35,429 nt of DNA from Rhodoplanes elegans (GTDB lineage: Bacteria; Pseudomonadota; Alphaproteobacteria; Rhizobiales; Xanthobacteraceae): the NCBI RefSeq assembly GCF_016653355.1, contig NZ_NHSK01000137.1, forward strand, positions 1 to 35,429, written 5' to 3'. The notes under the pieces are model-generated. The model had not been told where the DNA came from. It made no database searches and saw only the letters and a program-made list of their open reading frames with translations. A program made the translations under genes and the position numbers. Shown here piece by piece: positions 1-8,497 of this stretch. The first letter of the stretch is position 1. Each line of letters opens with the position of its first letter.

Positions 1-120
1 GGTTCGATGGAACGACGGGCGGGGCACCATGCTCACCCACGGCCTGACCTGGCCCAGGGGCTCCCGGGCTCCCGCCCGTCACCGCGGCCCGCAGACTACG
101 CGAGTCGCGACAATCAGAGT

Positions 121-275
121 TACAAGGGGGTGCCGACGCCAGTTGGATCGTCGAGAGGTCGGCACCCCCTCACCCGGAGCTCGCGCTATCGCGCGAGCCC
201 CGACCTCTCCCCGCTGGGGAGAGGTGACCGTGGGCGCCAGCCTCGGGGGCCACACCTCGGTCCAATGACCGAGTG
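121..275. repeat. Mosaic of intergenic inverted repeats
   Basis: Three inverted repeats lie one after another. A perfect 13-base pair of arms sits at 125-137 and 158-170 with a 20-base loop. A perfect 10-base pair sits at 203-212 and 216-225 with a 3-base loop. A 7-base pair sits at 256-262 and 267-273. The block lies downstream of the minus-strand PCu(A)C gene that ends at 305. It resembles the palindromic intergenic elements common in Hyphomicrobiales and may act as a transcript 3' end. The whole stretch 1-304 holds no convincing gene; the short open frames there have no family resemblance and lie across the repeats. Confidence 0.6.
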
Positions 276-304
276 AGCGCGACGGAGAGGAAGGGGCGCC
301 CGCT

Positions 305-850
305 TCAATGGCCGTGCTGGTGGCCGCCGCCGGCCGAGCCGCCCGCCGGGGCCGTGCCGCTCGGTGTCGTCGCGCCGATCGCCTGCACCTTGTACTGGAC
401 GGCGACCGTGCCGGCCTTCTCGAAGCGCAGCTCGCCGGGGAGCGTCGCGCCCTCCTTGAGCGGCTCCTTCAGCTCCATGAACATCACGTGGTAGCCGCCG
501 GGCGCCAGCTTGACGGTCTCGCCCGGCTTGATCTCCAGGCCGCCCGTGATCGGCCGCATGGTCATGATGCCGTTCTCGGTCTTCATCTCGTGGACCTCGA
601 AGCGGCCGGCCTGCGGCAGGCTGCCGCCGACCAGGCGGTCCGGCGCCGTCCCGGTGTTGGTGATGGTCATGTAGCCGCCGGCGACCTTGGCGCCGCCCGG
701 GGTGGCGCGGGTCCACGGCATCTCGATCTTCAGGCCACCGGCCTTGATCTCGGTGGTGGCCGGCGTCTGCGCCGCGGCGGCGAGCGGCTGGGCGACGAGA
801 GCGCCCACGAGGGCACCGGCGAAAGCGGCGAACGAGAGCGTGCGGATCAT
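305..850 (-). CDS. Periplasmic copper chaperone, PCu(A)C family
   Basis: A 181-residue exported protein of the PCu(A)C (DUF461) family. These proteins bind Cu(I) in the periplasm and help deliver it to the CuA site of cytochrome oxidase. A hydrophobic signal segment covers about residues 3-27 and ends near AAAAQ. The family's Met/His copper motif is visible: His87 and Met89 in HEM, Met98, then His121 and Met123 in HVM, in the usual order. The C-terminus is a Gly-rich tail ending in three histidines alternating with other residues (HQHGH), probably extra metal ligands. The start ATG at 850 places the signal peptide at the N-terminus; the longer open frame upstream reads through the neighbouring gene. 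It is 83 bases downstream of the DUF2946 gene on the same strand and probably co-transcribed. Confidence 0.92.
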   Translation of the reverse strand: MIRTLSFAAFAGALVGALVAQPLAAAAQTPATTEIKAGGLKIEMPWTRATPGGAKVAGGYMTITNTGTAPDRLVGGSLPQAGRFEVHEMKTENGIMTMRPITGGLEIKPGETVKLAPGGYHVMFMELKEPLKEGATLPGELRFEKAGTVAVQYKVQAIGATTPSGTAPAGGSAGGGHQHGH

Positions 851-933
851 CGATCGTCTCCGAACAGGGCCGTCGCGCCATGCGGGCGCCGGACGGCCGG
901 ACCAGGGAGTTGGGAAGGGGGAAGTCGAGGGGC

Positions 934-1368
934 TCAGGCCGCCGGCGGCGCGCGCGGCCGGATCGGGCTGCGCTCGGGCACGATCGCGACGGCGTAGCGG
1001 CGCGGCACCTCGGCGGCGATCCGGTGCCAGGCCGGGGCAGGACCGACCACCGGGATCGTGACGGTCGAGAGACCGGGCGTCGTGCAGAGAACACAGCAGC
1101 CGTGCGCGGCGTCGGTCCGGCCGTCGGCCGGGAGGTCCGGCGCCCCGGGCAGGTCCGGTCGTCCGATGCAGAGGATGCCGGCCACGCCGGCGGCCGACGA
1201 CCACCAGGCGCCGTCCCGGGACATGCCGTCCCCGAGGCGCGGCGACGCGAGGGCGGGCAGCAGGATCTGGAGAAGCAGGGCGGTGGCGACGACCACGCAA
1301 GACACGGCCCGCGGCCACGAGAGGGCCGGGGCGGTCGGTGGCGCGGCGTGGGGGCGTCGTCTCGTCAC
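934..1368 (-). CDS. DUF2946-type membrane/periplasmic protein
   Basis: A 144-residue protein matching the general pattern of DUF2946: a basic N-terminus, one hydrophobic segment at about residues 19-38, then a small domain with a Cys cluster (GCCVLC) and a Pro/Arg-rich end. DUF2946 genes are often found beside PCu(A)C or copper-transport genes, so a role in copper handling is likely but not proven. The GTG at 1368 was chosen because AAGG lies a few bases upstream and translation then begins just before the membrane segment. The open frame extends back to 1623 without a better start. It is the first gene of a likely two-gene operon with the PCu(A)C chaperone. Confidence 0.72.
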   Translation of the reverse strand: MTRRRPHAAPPTAPALSWPRAVSCVVVATALLLQILLPALASPRLGDGMSRDGAWWSSAAGVAGILCIGRPDLPGAPDLPADGRTDAAHGCCVLCTTPGLSTVTIPVVGPAPAWHRIAAEVPRRYAVAIVPERSPIRPRAPPAA

Positions 1369-2069
1369 GCGCCTTGATAGCACGCCGGCACCGTGCGCGA
1401 CACCCGGGCCGGGGCAGCCCGAAGGCGGCCTGCGCAGCCGCTTGCGCAGTGGACGCGCAAGGGATTGCGCGAACCCGTCGCACGCCGACCGAGCGACGGG
1501 CGAATCCCGACGACAGCGGTGGCATCGCACGGTCGAGTTCGGCGAGATCGAGCGACGGTTCTGGGCCGCATACGGAAAACCCCGGACAGTATCTTTTCGG
1601 ATCGACGGACCGTCCCTGATCACGTTCAGGCTGTCGTCGTGATCGCCACGGCGGCCGCGTCGCGAACGGTTGCGACGATGTGTCCGGAGCGTCTCGTCCG
1701 GCGTTGCGCGGCTCGTGCGTACGTGGTTTTTCCGTCGTGTCTTCGACCGTTTATGTGTTTCTTATAAGTTCGTTCGTAGAGTGAAACCCGCGGTTCGTCC
1801 CGCTTCGGACCGCCCGGTTTCGGATCGCGTGCTTCGCGTTACGTGCGTGATACTCGCGACGTCTCGCGTTCATCGGAGGCCATGCGCGAACGCTCACCCA
1901 GCCAACCGCCGAATTCGATTGACCCTCGCCGGGTCGGGATGTCTTTCCTGCCGCCGCGCTTCTGGAACAGGACTTGCTCCGGACCCCTGACAAGACGACC
2001 CCTGACGGAGAAGCGGTCGGTGTGCTCGGCGCACCACGCCTCGATGCACCACCGCAGATGGATACGACG
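1369..2069. other. 700-base intergenic region without a convincing gene
   Basis: This is the longest gene-free stretch in the window. It separates the divergent copper operon and the MaoC-phosphotransacylase gene, so both promoters should lie here. A 7-base inverted repeat lies at 1618-1624 and 1638-1644. From about 1640 to 1900 the sequence is visibly richer in T and in CG dinucleotides than the neighbouring genes and includes a TATAAG hexamer at 1763-1768 that could be a -10 box, though no good -35 stands at the right distance. Several short open frames cross it, but none has a recognisable product or a good ribosome-binding site. Confidence 0.5.
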
Positions 2070-3497
2070 ATGGCAGACGTGATCAAGAACACGACATTCG
2101 CCGAGCTCAAGGTCGGCGACACCGCGAGCATCGAGCGGGTCTGCTCGGTGCAGGACCTGTATTTGTTCGCTCACGTCTCGGGCAACACCAACCCGGCCGT
2201 GGTGCCGGACCAGGCCTCGACCGAGAACCGCGCCGTCACGGCGCCGTTCATGTGGGCGGGCTCGCTGATCTCGGCCGTGCTCGGCAATCTGCTGCCCGGG
2301 CCGGGCACGCTCTATCGCTCGCAGGATCTGCGCGCGGTGAGCCGCGTGAAGGTCGGCGACAAGGTGCGGGCCAGCGTCCGCTGCGTCGAGAAGCAGGCCG
2401 CGCCCGTCGCCGTGTTCGAGACCCGCATCGAGAAGCTCGACGGCACCGTGGTCGCCGAGGGCCGCGCCCTCGTCGACGTGCCGACCGAGCGCATGACGGT
2501 CGCGGCGCGCGAGCTGCCGACCCTGATCCTCGACGATTGCGACCAGTTCACGCCGCTGATCCAGCGCGCCAAGAGCCTCGGCCCGATGGCGACCGCGGTG
2601 GTCTGCCCGGACGATCACAACTCGCTCGGCGGCGCCGTGCTGGCCGCGCGCGAAGGCCTGATCGAGCCGATCCTGATCGGCTCGCGCGCCGCCATCCAGA
2701 AGGCGGCGGAGGCGGGCGGTCTCGACATCACGCCGTACAAGCTGATCGACGCCGCGAACGGCGTCGAGGCGTCCGCCAAGGCGGTCGAGCTCGTGCGCCG
2801 CGGCGAGGCGGCCTCGGTGATGAAGGGCAACCTGCACACCGACGAGCTGCTCGGTCAGGTGGTCAAGAAGGACGGCGGGCTGCGCTCCGGGCGCCGCATC
2901 AGCCACGTCTTCGTCATGGACGTGCCGACCATGGACCACCTCCTGTTCATCTCCGACGCGGCGATCAATATCGCGCCTGATCTGATCACCAAGGTCGACA
3001 TCACTCAGAGCGCCATCGACCTCGCCATCGCCTGCGGCATCGAGAAGCCGCGCGTCGGCATCCTGTCGGCGGTCGAGACCGTCAATCCGAGCATCCCCTC
3101 GACGCTCGACGCGGCGGCGCTCTCCAAGATGGCCGAGCGCGGCCAGATCAAGGGCGGCCTCGTCGACGGCCCGCTCGCCATGGACAACGCCATGGACGTC
3201 GCGGCGGCCCGCACCAAGGGCATCACGTCGCTGGTCGCGGGCCGCGCCGACGTGCTGATCGTGCCGAACCTCGAGGCGGGCAACATGCTCGCCAAGGAGC
3301 TCACCTTCGTGGCGCGGGCCGAGGCCGCCGGCCTCGTCGTCGGTGCCGCGGCGCCGATCATGCTGACCAGCCGCGCCGACAACGATCGCGCCCGTCTGGT
3401 CTCCGCCGCGCTCGCCCAGCTCTACGAGTATCGTCGCCGCACCGGTCGTGCGGTTCCGGTGCCGGGCACCGACACGGCCAAGGTCGCCGCCGAGTAG
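2070..3497 (+). CDS. Bifunctional MaoC-like hydratase / phosphate acyltransferase
   Basis: A 475-residue two-domain protein. The N-terminal part (about 5-135) is a MaoC-type hot-dog domain. The C-terminal part (about 150-465) is a phosphate acetyl/butyryl-transferase, which exchanges CoA for phosphate on an acyl group. This fusion is a known family, usually annotated as bifunctional enoyl-CoA hydratase/phosphate acetyltransferase, and typically sits beside acetate kinase, as here (38-base gap). The resulting acyl phosphate would be used by AckA to make ATP. One oddity: the hydratase motif, normally SGDxNPxH, reads SGNTNPAV, so the catalytic Asp and His positions are Asn39 and Val44. The hydratase half may be inactive. 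The start at 2070 has GGA seven bases upstream; 2058 (four residues longer) is the alternative. Confidence 0.9.
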   Translation: MADVIKNTTFAELKVGDTASIERVCSVQDLYLFAHVSGNTNPAVVPDQASTENRAVTAPFMWAGSLISAVLGNLLPGPGTLYRSQDLRAVSRVKVGDKVRASVRCVEKQAAPVAVFETRIEKLDGTVVAEGRALVDVPTERMTVAARELPTLILDDCDQFTPLIQRAKSLGPMATAVVCPDDHNSLGGAVLAAREGLIEPILIGSRAAIQKAAEAGGLDITPYKLIDAANGVEASAKAVELVRRGEAASVMKGNLHTDELLGQVVKKDGGLRSGRRISHVFVMDVPTMDHLLFISDAAINIAPDLITKVDITQSAIDLAIACGIEKPRVGILSAVETVNPSIPSTLDAAALSKMAERGQIKGGLVDGPLAMDNAMDVAAARTKGITSLVAGRADVLIVPNLEAGNMLAKELTFVARAEAAGLVVGAAAPIMLTSRADNDRARLVSAALAQLYEYRRRTGRAVPVPGTDTAKVAAE

Positions 3498-3535
3498 ATC
3501 GCGGCGCGCAACGAAGAAGAAACGGAATCGCAGAC

Positions 3536-4744
3536 ATGAGCGACCACATCATCACCCTCAATGCGGGGTCGTCCTCGATCAAGTTCGCGCTGTTCGTGCT
3601 GGACGGCGGCGAATGGCCCCGCATGGTCGCGATCGGCCAGGTGGAAGGGATCGGCGTCACGCCGGAGTTCGAGGCCAAGGTCGACGGTCAGAAGACCAAG
3701 CGGACCCTGACCGGCGCCGACACGCCCAAGAACCACGACGACGCGCTGAAGATCATCATCGGCTGGCTCGGCGAGCGTTTCCCCGACGCCAAGATCGCCG
3801 CGATCGGCCACCGCGTCGTCCATGGCGGGCCGGTCTACTCGGCGCCGATGCTGATCGACGACGCCGCCTTCGAGGTGCTGAAGACCTTCGCGCCGCTGGC
3901 GCCGCTGCACCAGCCGCACAATCTCGCCGGCATCGCCGCGGCGGGCCGCGCCTTCCCGGGCATTCCCCAGGTCGGCTGCTTCGACACCGCCTTCCATCGC
4001 ACCCAGCCGTTCGTCAACGACGCCTACGGCCTGCCGCCCGAGTACTACGAGGAGGGCGTGCGTCGTTACGGCTTCCACGGCCTGTCCTACGAGTACATCA
4101 CCAGCCGGCTGATGGATCGCGACCCGTCGGCGCTGCGCCGCCTCGTCGTGCTGCATCTCGGCAATGGCGCCTCGATGTGCGCCATCAAGGACGGCAAGGG
4201 CGTCGGTTCGACCATGGGCTTCTCGCCGCTCGACGGCCTGCTGATGGGCACCCGCTGCGGCCAGATCGATCCCGGCGTGCTGCTCTACCTGATGCAGCAG
4301 AAGGAGATGTCGGCGGCGCAGATCTCCGATCTGCTCAACAAGAAGTCGGGCCTCAAGGGCATGTCGGGCGTGTCGAGCGACATGCGCGACCTCGAGGCCT
4401 CCGACGCGCCCTCCGCCAAGCAGGCGCTCGCCTATTTCGTCAACCGCATCCGCCGCGAGCTCGGCAGCCTGATGGCGATCACGGGCGGCGCCGACGCGAT
4501 CGTGTTCACGGGCGGCATCGGGGCGAACTCCAAGTTCGTCCGTGGCGCCGTGCTCGACGGCATGGAGTGGGCCGGTCTCGTCATCGACCGGGCCGCCAAC
4601 GAGGCCGGTGCCGAGGTCATCTCGACCTCCGGCTCGCCCGTGAAGGTCTACGTCATGCAGACCGACGAGGAGGCGATGATCGCCCAGCACACCGTGCGGG
4701 TGGCGGGCCTCGCCGGCTCGCCGGCGGCGCTCGCCTCCGCCTGA
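3536..4744 (+). CDS. ackA: Acetate kinase
   Basis: A 402-residue member of the acetate/propionate kinase family, of normal length. It interconverts acetyl phosphate plus ADP with acetate plus ATP in the cytoplasm. The N-terminal phosphate-binding motif NAGSSSIKFAL is intact, as are HLGNGAS, the segment TMGFSPLDGLLMGTRCGQIDPG around the catalytic and nucleotide-binding residues, and the C-terminal VFTGGIGANS. It follows the phosphate acyltransferase fusion by 38 bases and is preceded by a purine-rich stretch, so the two form an operon for acyl-CoA to carboxylate conversion with ATP recovery. Transcription appears to stop at the hairpin at 4786-4823. Confidence 0.97.
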   Translation: MSDHIITLNAGSSSIKFALFVLDGGEWPRMVAIGQVEGIGVTPEFEAKVDGQKTKRTLTGADTPKNHDDALKIIIGWLGERFPDAKIAAIGHRVVHGGPVYSAPMLIDDAAFEVLKTFAPLAPLHQPHNLAGIAAAGRAFPGIPQVGCFDTAFHRTQPFVNDAYGLPPEYYEEGVRRYGFHGLSYEYITSRLMDRDPSALRRLVVLHLGNGASMCAIKDGKGVGSTMGFSPLDGLLMGTRCGQIDPGVLLYLMQQKEMSAAQISDLLNKKSGLKGMSGVSSDMRDLEASDAPSAKQALAYFVNRIRRELGSLMAITGGADAIVFTGGIGANSKFVRGAVLDGMEWAGLVIDRAANEAGAEVISTSGSPVKVYVMQTDEEAMIAQHTVRVAGLAGSPAALASA

Positions 4745-4785
4745 TCCGGAGCCGGGTCCGCCCGGCGCCGACATGCTCCACCATC

Positions 4786-4823
4786 GACGCCCGCGACGGT
4801 CCCCGTCGCGGGCGTCTTTTTTT
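4786..4823 (+). terminator. Rho-independent terminator after ackA
   Basis: A perfect 14-base-pair stem (4786-4799 with 4803-4816) and a 3-base loop are followed at once by seven T residues (4817-4823). It lies 41 bases after the acetate kinase stop and is the strongest intrinsic terminator in the window. The rest of the gap to glgE (4824-5054) holds no visible gene and must carry the glgE promoter. Confidence 0.93.
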
Positions 4824-5054
4824 GCGTACGCATCCGTTCGAACGTTCGATTGCGCCGCCGCACGGGCCGGGCTGTGGCACCGCAGCGATTGTCGCACTGC
4901 GATACGGCCTTGCCGCCGGGCCGAAAAGGCAACATTGTGGTCTGGAGCCGTCTCCCCGCGAGGGTTGCCGGGCGCCTGCGCGTTTCCTCGGCGCGGCGCT
5001 GCGAGCGACCGGCGGGCCGCTCATAACGAACTCTGATCTCTCATAAGGTCGAAG

Positions 5055-7064
5055 ATGAACTTCCCGCGCACGCCCCGCTCGACCGTGACGTACGAGTCGC
5101 ACCTGCCCGCCACCGCCGAGAGCGCGCCGCTCGAGGCCGAGGCCTATCAGCGGCGCTTCGTCATCGAGGACGTCTACCCGACCGTCGACGCCGGGCGTTA
5201 CCCGGTGAAGCGCATCGTCGGCGAGCCGGTCGACGTGTGGGTCGATCTCTTCCGCGACGGCCACGAGGTGACGGCGGCGGCGCTCCGCTGGCGCCGGGAG
5301 GGCGAGCGCGGCTGGCGGACCGCGCCGCTGGTGCCGGTCGAGAACGACCGCTGGCACGGCACCTTCGTGCCGATCGAGATCGGCCGTCACGTGTTCGTCA
5401 TCGAGGCCTGGACGGCCGGCTTCGCCACCTGGCGGCGCGACACGCTGGCCAAGCAGAAGGCCGGGCAGGACGTCACCCTGGAGCTGAAGGAAGGCCGCGA
5501 GCTGGTCGCGGCGGCGCTGCCGCGCGCCGGCGACATGGCCGGGCGCCTGCAGGCGGCGCTCAACATGTTCGGCACGGCCGGCGGGGCGCGTCCCTTGCTG
5601 GCCGAGGATCTGGCGGCCGCCATGGCGGTGGTCGAGGCGCGGCCGGACCTGACCTGGAGCCAGGCCTATCCGATGATGATCGAGCGGCCGCGCGCCCGCT
5701 GCAGCGCCTGGTACGAGGTGTTCCCGCGCAGCCAGACGCCCGATCCGAACCGCCACGGCACCTTCGACGACGTCATCGCCCGCCTGCCGGACGTCTCGGC
5801 GATGGGCTTCGACGTCCTCTACTTCCCGCCGATCCACCCGATCGGCATCAAGAACCGCAAGGGCAAGAACAACTCGCTCAAGGCCGAGCCCGGCGACCCC
5901 GGCTCGCCTTACGCGATCGGCGCCGCCGAGGGCGGCCACGACGCCGTCCATCCGCAGCTCGGCACCATCCAGGACTTCCGCCGTCTGGTCGCCGCCGCCA
6001 AGAGCCACGGGCTCGAGATCGCGCTCGACTTCGCCACCCAGTGCTCGCCCGACCATCCCTGGATCAAGCAGCATCCCGAGTGGTTCAAGTGGCGGCCCGA
6101 CGGCTCGATGAAATACGCCGAGAACCCGCCGAAGAAGTACGAGGACATCACCAATCCCGACTTCTACTGCGCCGACCGCGTCGTGCTGTGGCAGGCGCTG
6201 CGCGACGTCGTGCTGTTCTGGGCCGAGCAGGGGGTGCGGATCTTCCGGGTCGACAACCCGCACACGAAACCGTTCCCGTTCTGGGAGTGGATGATCCGCG
6301 AGGTCCAGATCCGCTTCCCGGACGCCATCTTCCTGTCAGAGGCCTTCACCCGGCCGAAGGTGATGAAGGCGCTCGCCAAGCTCGGCTTCTCGCAGTCCTA
6401 CACCTACTTCACATGGCGCACCGGCAAGGACGAGCTGTCCGCCTACATGGCCGAGCTCACCCGCCACCCGGAGCGCGAGTTCTACCGGCCGAACTTCTTC
6501 GTCAACACGCCCGACATCCTGCCCGTCCACCTCCAGGGCGGCGAGCCGTGGATGTTCAAGTCGCGCGTCGCGCTCGCCGCGACGCTCGCCGGCAATTACG
6601 GCGTCTACAACGGCTTCGAGCTGCTCGAGCACGTGCCCGTCCCGGGCAAGGAGGAGTATCTCGACTCCGAGAAGTACGAGATCAAGGTGCGTGACTGGAA
6701 CGCGCCCGGCAACATCAAGGGCTACATCACCCAGCTCAACGCCATCCGGCGCGCCAATCCGGCCTTGCAGCAGACCTCCAATTTCGGTTTCGTGCAGGTC
6801 GACAGCCCGGCCGTGCTCGGCTTCGTCAAGGAGTCGGTGGCGCGCGACAACGTGGTGGCCGCGGCGATCGCGCTCGCGCCCGGGCGGCACGACGTGTGGC
6901 TGCATTTCGGCGACATGCGGATCGGCCCGGAAGGATCGCGCCGACCGGTGCGGGCGGTCGAGAACCTCGTCACCGGCGAGTGGCGGCTGGTCGAATGGGG
7001 CGGGGTGCGGCTCTCCATCGACCCCGATCAGGACCCGGCCGTCCTGCTGCGCTGCGTCGCCTAG
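5055..7064 (+). CDS. glgE: Alpha-1,4-glucan:maltose-1-phosphate maltosyltransferase
   Basis: A 669-residue GH13 enzyme of the GlgE type (subfamily GH13_3). It transfers maltosyl units from maltose-1-phosphate to the non-reducing end of an alpha-1,4-glucan. The N-terminal domain starts with the typical segment FVIEDVYPTVDAGRYPVKR. The catalytic nucleophile is Asp400 in FRVDNPHTKPFPFWEW and the acid/base is Glu429 in FLSEAF. Their spacing of 29 matches the known Streptomyces enzyme (Asp394, Glu423). The RIFRVDNPHTKP motif distinguishes it from ordinary amylases. AAGG lies six bases before the ATG. The GlgM-type gene follows after 53 bases on the same strand and could supply the donor substrate. 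No treS or pep2 is in the window. Confidence 0.96.
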   Translation: MNFPRTPRSTVTYESHLPATAESAPLEAEAYQRRFVIEDVYPTVDAGRYPVKRIVGEPVDVWVDLFRDGHEVTAAALRWRREGERGWRTAPLVPVENDRWHGTFVPIEIGRHVFVIEAWTAGFATWRRDTLAKQKAGQDVTLELKEGRELVAAALPRAGDMAGRLQAALNMFGTAGGARPLLAEDLAAAMAVVEARPDLTWSQAYPMMIERPRARCSAWYEVFPRSQTPDPNRHGTFDDVIARLPDVSAMGFDVLYFPPIHPIGIKNRKGKNNSLKAEPGDPGSPYAIGAAEGGHDAVHPQLGTIQDFRRLVAAAKSHGLEIALDFATQCSPDHPWIKQHPEWFKWRPDGSMKYAENPPKKYEDITNPDFYCADRVVLWQALRDVVLFWAEQGVRIFRVDNPHTKPFPFWEWMIREVQIRFPDAIFLSEAFTRPKVMKALAKLGFSQSYTYFTWRTGKDELSAYMAELTRHPEREFYRPNFFVNTPDILPVHLQGGEPWMFKSRVALAATLAGNYGVYNGFELLEHVPVPGKEEYLDSEKYEIKVRDWNAPGNIKGYITQLNAIRRANPALQQTSNFGFVQVDSPAVLGFVKESVARDNVVAAAIALAPGRHDVWLHFGDMRIGPEGSRRPVRAVENLVTGEWRLVEWGGVRLSIDPDQDPAVLLRCVA

Positions 7065-7117
7065 CGGCGCGCGCCGATGTTTCCGCCGCGTATTGTGCGG
7101 CGACTGGAGTGCCCGAG

Positions 7118-8362
7118 ATGCGAGTCCTGCTCACCACCAACGAATACCCGCCCTATGTCTACGGCGGCGCCGGCGTGCATGTGGAGTACCTGTCGCGCGA
7201 GCTGGCCAAGCTGACACCCGTGGAGGTGCGCACCTTCCACGATCAGACGCTGGACGACGGCCAGCTCCACGTCCGGGGCATCAAGGTCGACACCACGCTG
7301 TTCGCCGGCTGCCCGCAGACCTACGTGTCGCCGCTGAAGGCCCTCTCCACCTGTCTCGCCTTCATGGGGCAGGGGATCGGCAACGAGCTCGAGGGCAATG
7401 TCGAGATCATCCACTGCCACACCTGGTACACGCACTTCTCCGGTCTGTTGGCGAAGATCCTCTACAACATCCCGATGGTGATCACGGTCCATTCGCTGGA
7501 GCCGCTGCGGCCGTGGAAACGTGATCAGCTCGGACACGGCTACGACCTGTCGCGCTGGATCGAGAAGAACGCGCTGGAGACGGCCGACGCCGTGATCGCG
7601 GTGTCGAAGAGCACCCAGGAGGACATCCTGCGGCTGTTCGACGTGCCGGCCGAGCGCGTCCACATCATCCCGAACGGCATCGACACCGACGAGTACAAGA
7701 AGATCCACGCGCCCGAGGTGCTGACCCGCCTCGGCGTCGATCCGGACCGTCCCTACGTGCTGTTCGTCGGCCGCATCACCCGGCAGAAGGGCCTCTATTA
7801 TCTGCTCCAGGCGATCCCGCAGCTCGATCCGTCGCTGCAGGTGGTGCTGTGCGCCGGCGACGCCGACACGCTCGCGCTGCAGCGCGAGACCGAGGAGATC
7901 GTCGCCGAGCTGCAGCGGAACCGCGAAGGCGTGATCTGGCTGTCCAAGATGCTGCCGCGCGCCGACACCATCGCGCTCTACTCGCACGCCACCGTGTTCT
8001 GCTGCCCGTCGATCTACGAGCCGTTCGGCATCATCAACCTGGAGGCCATGGCCTGCGGCACGCCGGTGGTCGGCAGCGCGGTCGGCGGCATCAAGGAGGT
8101 GGTGGTCGACGACGTCACCGGCATCCTGGTCGACCCGAACCTGTCGCCCGAGCCGCCGCACGATCCGATGGCGCCGGCGCGCTTCGAACGCGGCCTCGCC
8201 GACGGCGTCAACCGCATCGCCCGCGATCCGGCGCTGCGCGCCCGCATGGCGGAAGCCGGCCGCGCCCGCGTCGAGCAGAACTACTCCTGGCGCAGCGTCG
8301 CGAAGAAGACCTACGACCTCTATCTGCAGCTCCGCGCCAACCGCAAGGCGACGAGCCAGTAG
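7118..8362 (+). CDS. glgM: GlgM-type glycosyltransferase (maltose-1-phosphate synthase; glgA-like)
   Basis: A 414-residue GT-B retaining glycosyltransferase of family GT4. It fits the actinobacterial 'glycogen synthase' group (TIGR02149) that includes mycobacterial GlgM. GlgM makes alpha-maltose-1-phosphate from ADP-glucose and glucose-1-phosphate. Visible signatures are the N-terminal NEYPPYVYGGAGVHVEYL, the group-typical HSLEPLRPWKRDQLG, FVGRITRQKG at the start of the nucleotide-binding domain, and the E-x7-E motif in YEPFGIINLEA. The ATG at 7118 sits directly before the first beta strand; longer starts would run through glgE. A 6-base-pair hairpin (7084-7089 with 7097-7102) lies between the two genes. 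Coupling to glgE argues for the maltose-1-phosphate activity over plain glycogen synthase, but sequence alone does not settle it. Confidence 0.88.
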   Translation: MRVLLTTNEYPPYVYGGAGVHVEYLSRELAKLTPVEVRTFHDQTLDDGQLHVRGIKVDTTLFAGCPQTYVSPLKALSTCLAFMGQGIGNELEGNVEIIHCHTWYTHFSGLLAKILYNIPMVITVHSLEPLRPWKRDQLGHGYDLSRWIEKNALETADAVIAVSKSTQEDILRLFDVPAERVHIIPNGIDTDEYKKIHAPEVLTRLGVDPDRPYVLFVGRITRQKGLYYLLQAIPQLDPSLQVVLCAGDADTLALQRETEEIVAELQRNREGVIWLSKMLPRADTIALYSHATVFCCPSIYEPFGIINLEAMACGTPVVGSAVGGIKEVVVDDVTGILVDPNLSPEPPHDPMAPARFERGLADGVNRIARDPALRARMAEAGRARVEQNYSWRSVAKKTYDLYLQLRANRKATSQ

Positions 8363-8400
8363 AGGCCCCGTCGGTCCCGGGAAGCTGCCCCACACGCCGC

Positions 8401-8473
8401 TCATGCCCGCGAAGGCGGGCATCCAGAGCCATCCGTCGTGTCGCCCTGGGTCCCCGCCTTCGCGGGGACGAGC
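8401..8473. repeat. REP-like palindromic element
   Basis: Two perfect 8-base-pair stems with 4-base loops lie close together: 8403-8410 with 8415-8422, and 8450-8457 with 8462-8469. Their sequences are near complements of each other, so the unit as a whole can also fold as a larger cruciform. This is a common intergenic repeat type in alphaproteobacteria. It lies between the convergent glgM-type and CBS-domain genes and may act as a two-way transcript end. Confidence 0.8.
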
Positions 8474-8497
8474 GGAATTGGTGGAGTGGTTGAGAAA

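Noticed and set aside
7-276. Short plus-strand frames at the window start
   Set aside because: They cross the inverted-repeat mosaic, have no recognisable product and no convincing ribosome-binding site.
305-1525. A single long minus-strand frame including the PCu(A)C protein
   Set aside because: The part before residue 226 overlaps the DUF2946 gene in another frame; the signal peptide starting at 850 marks the true start.
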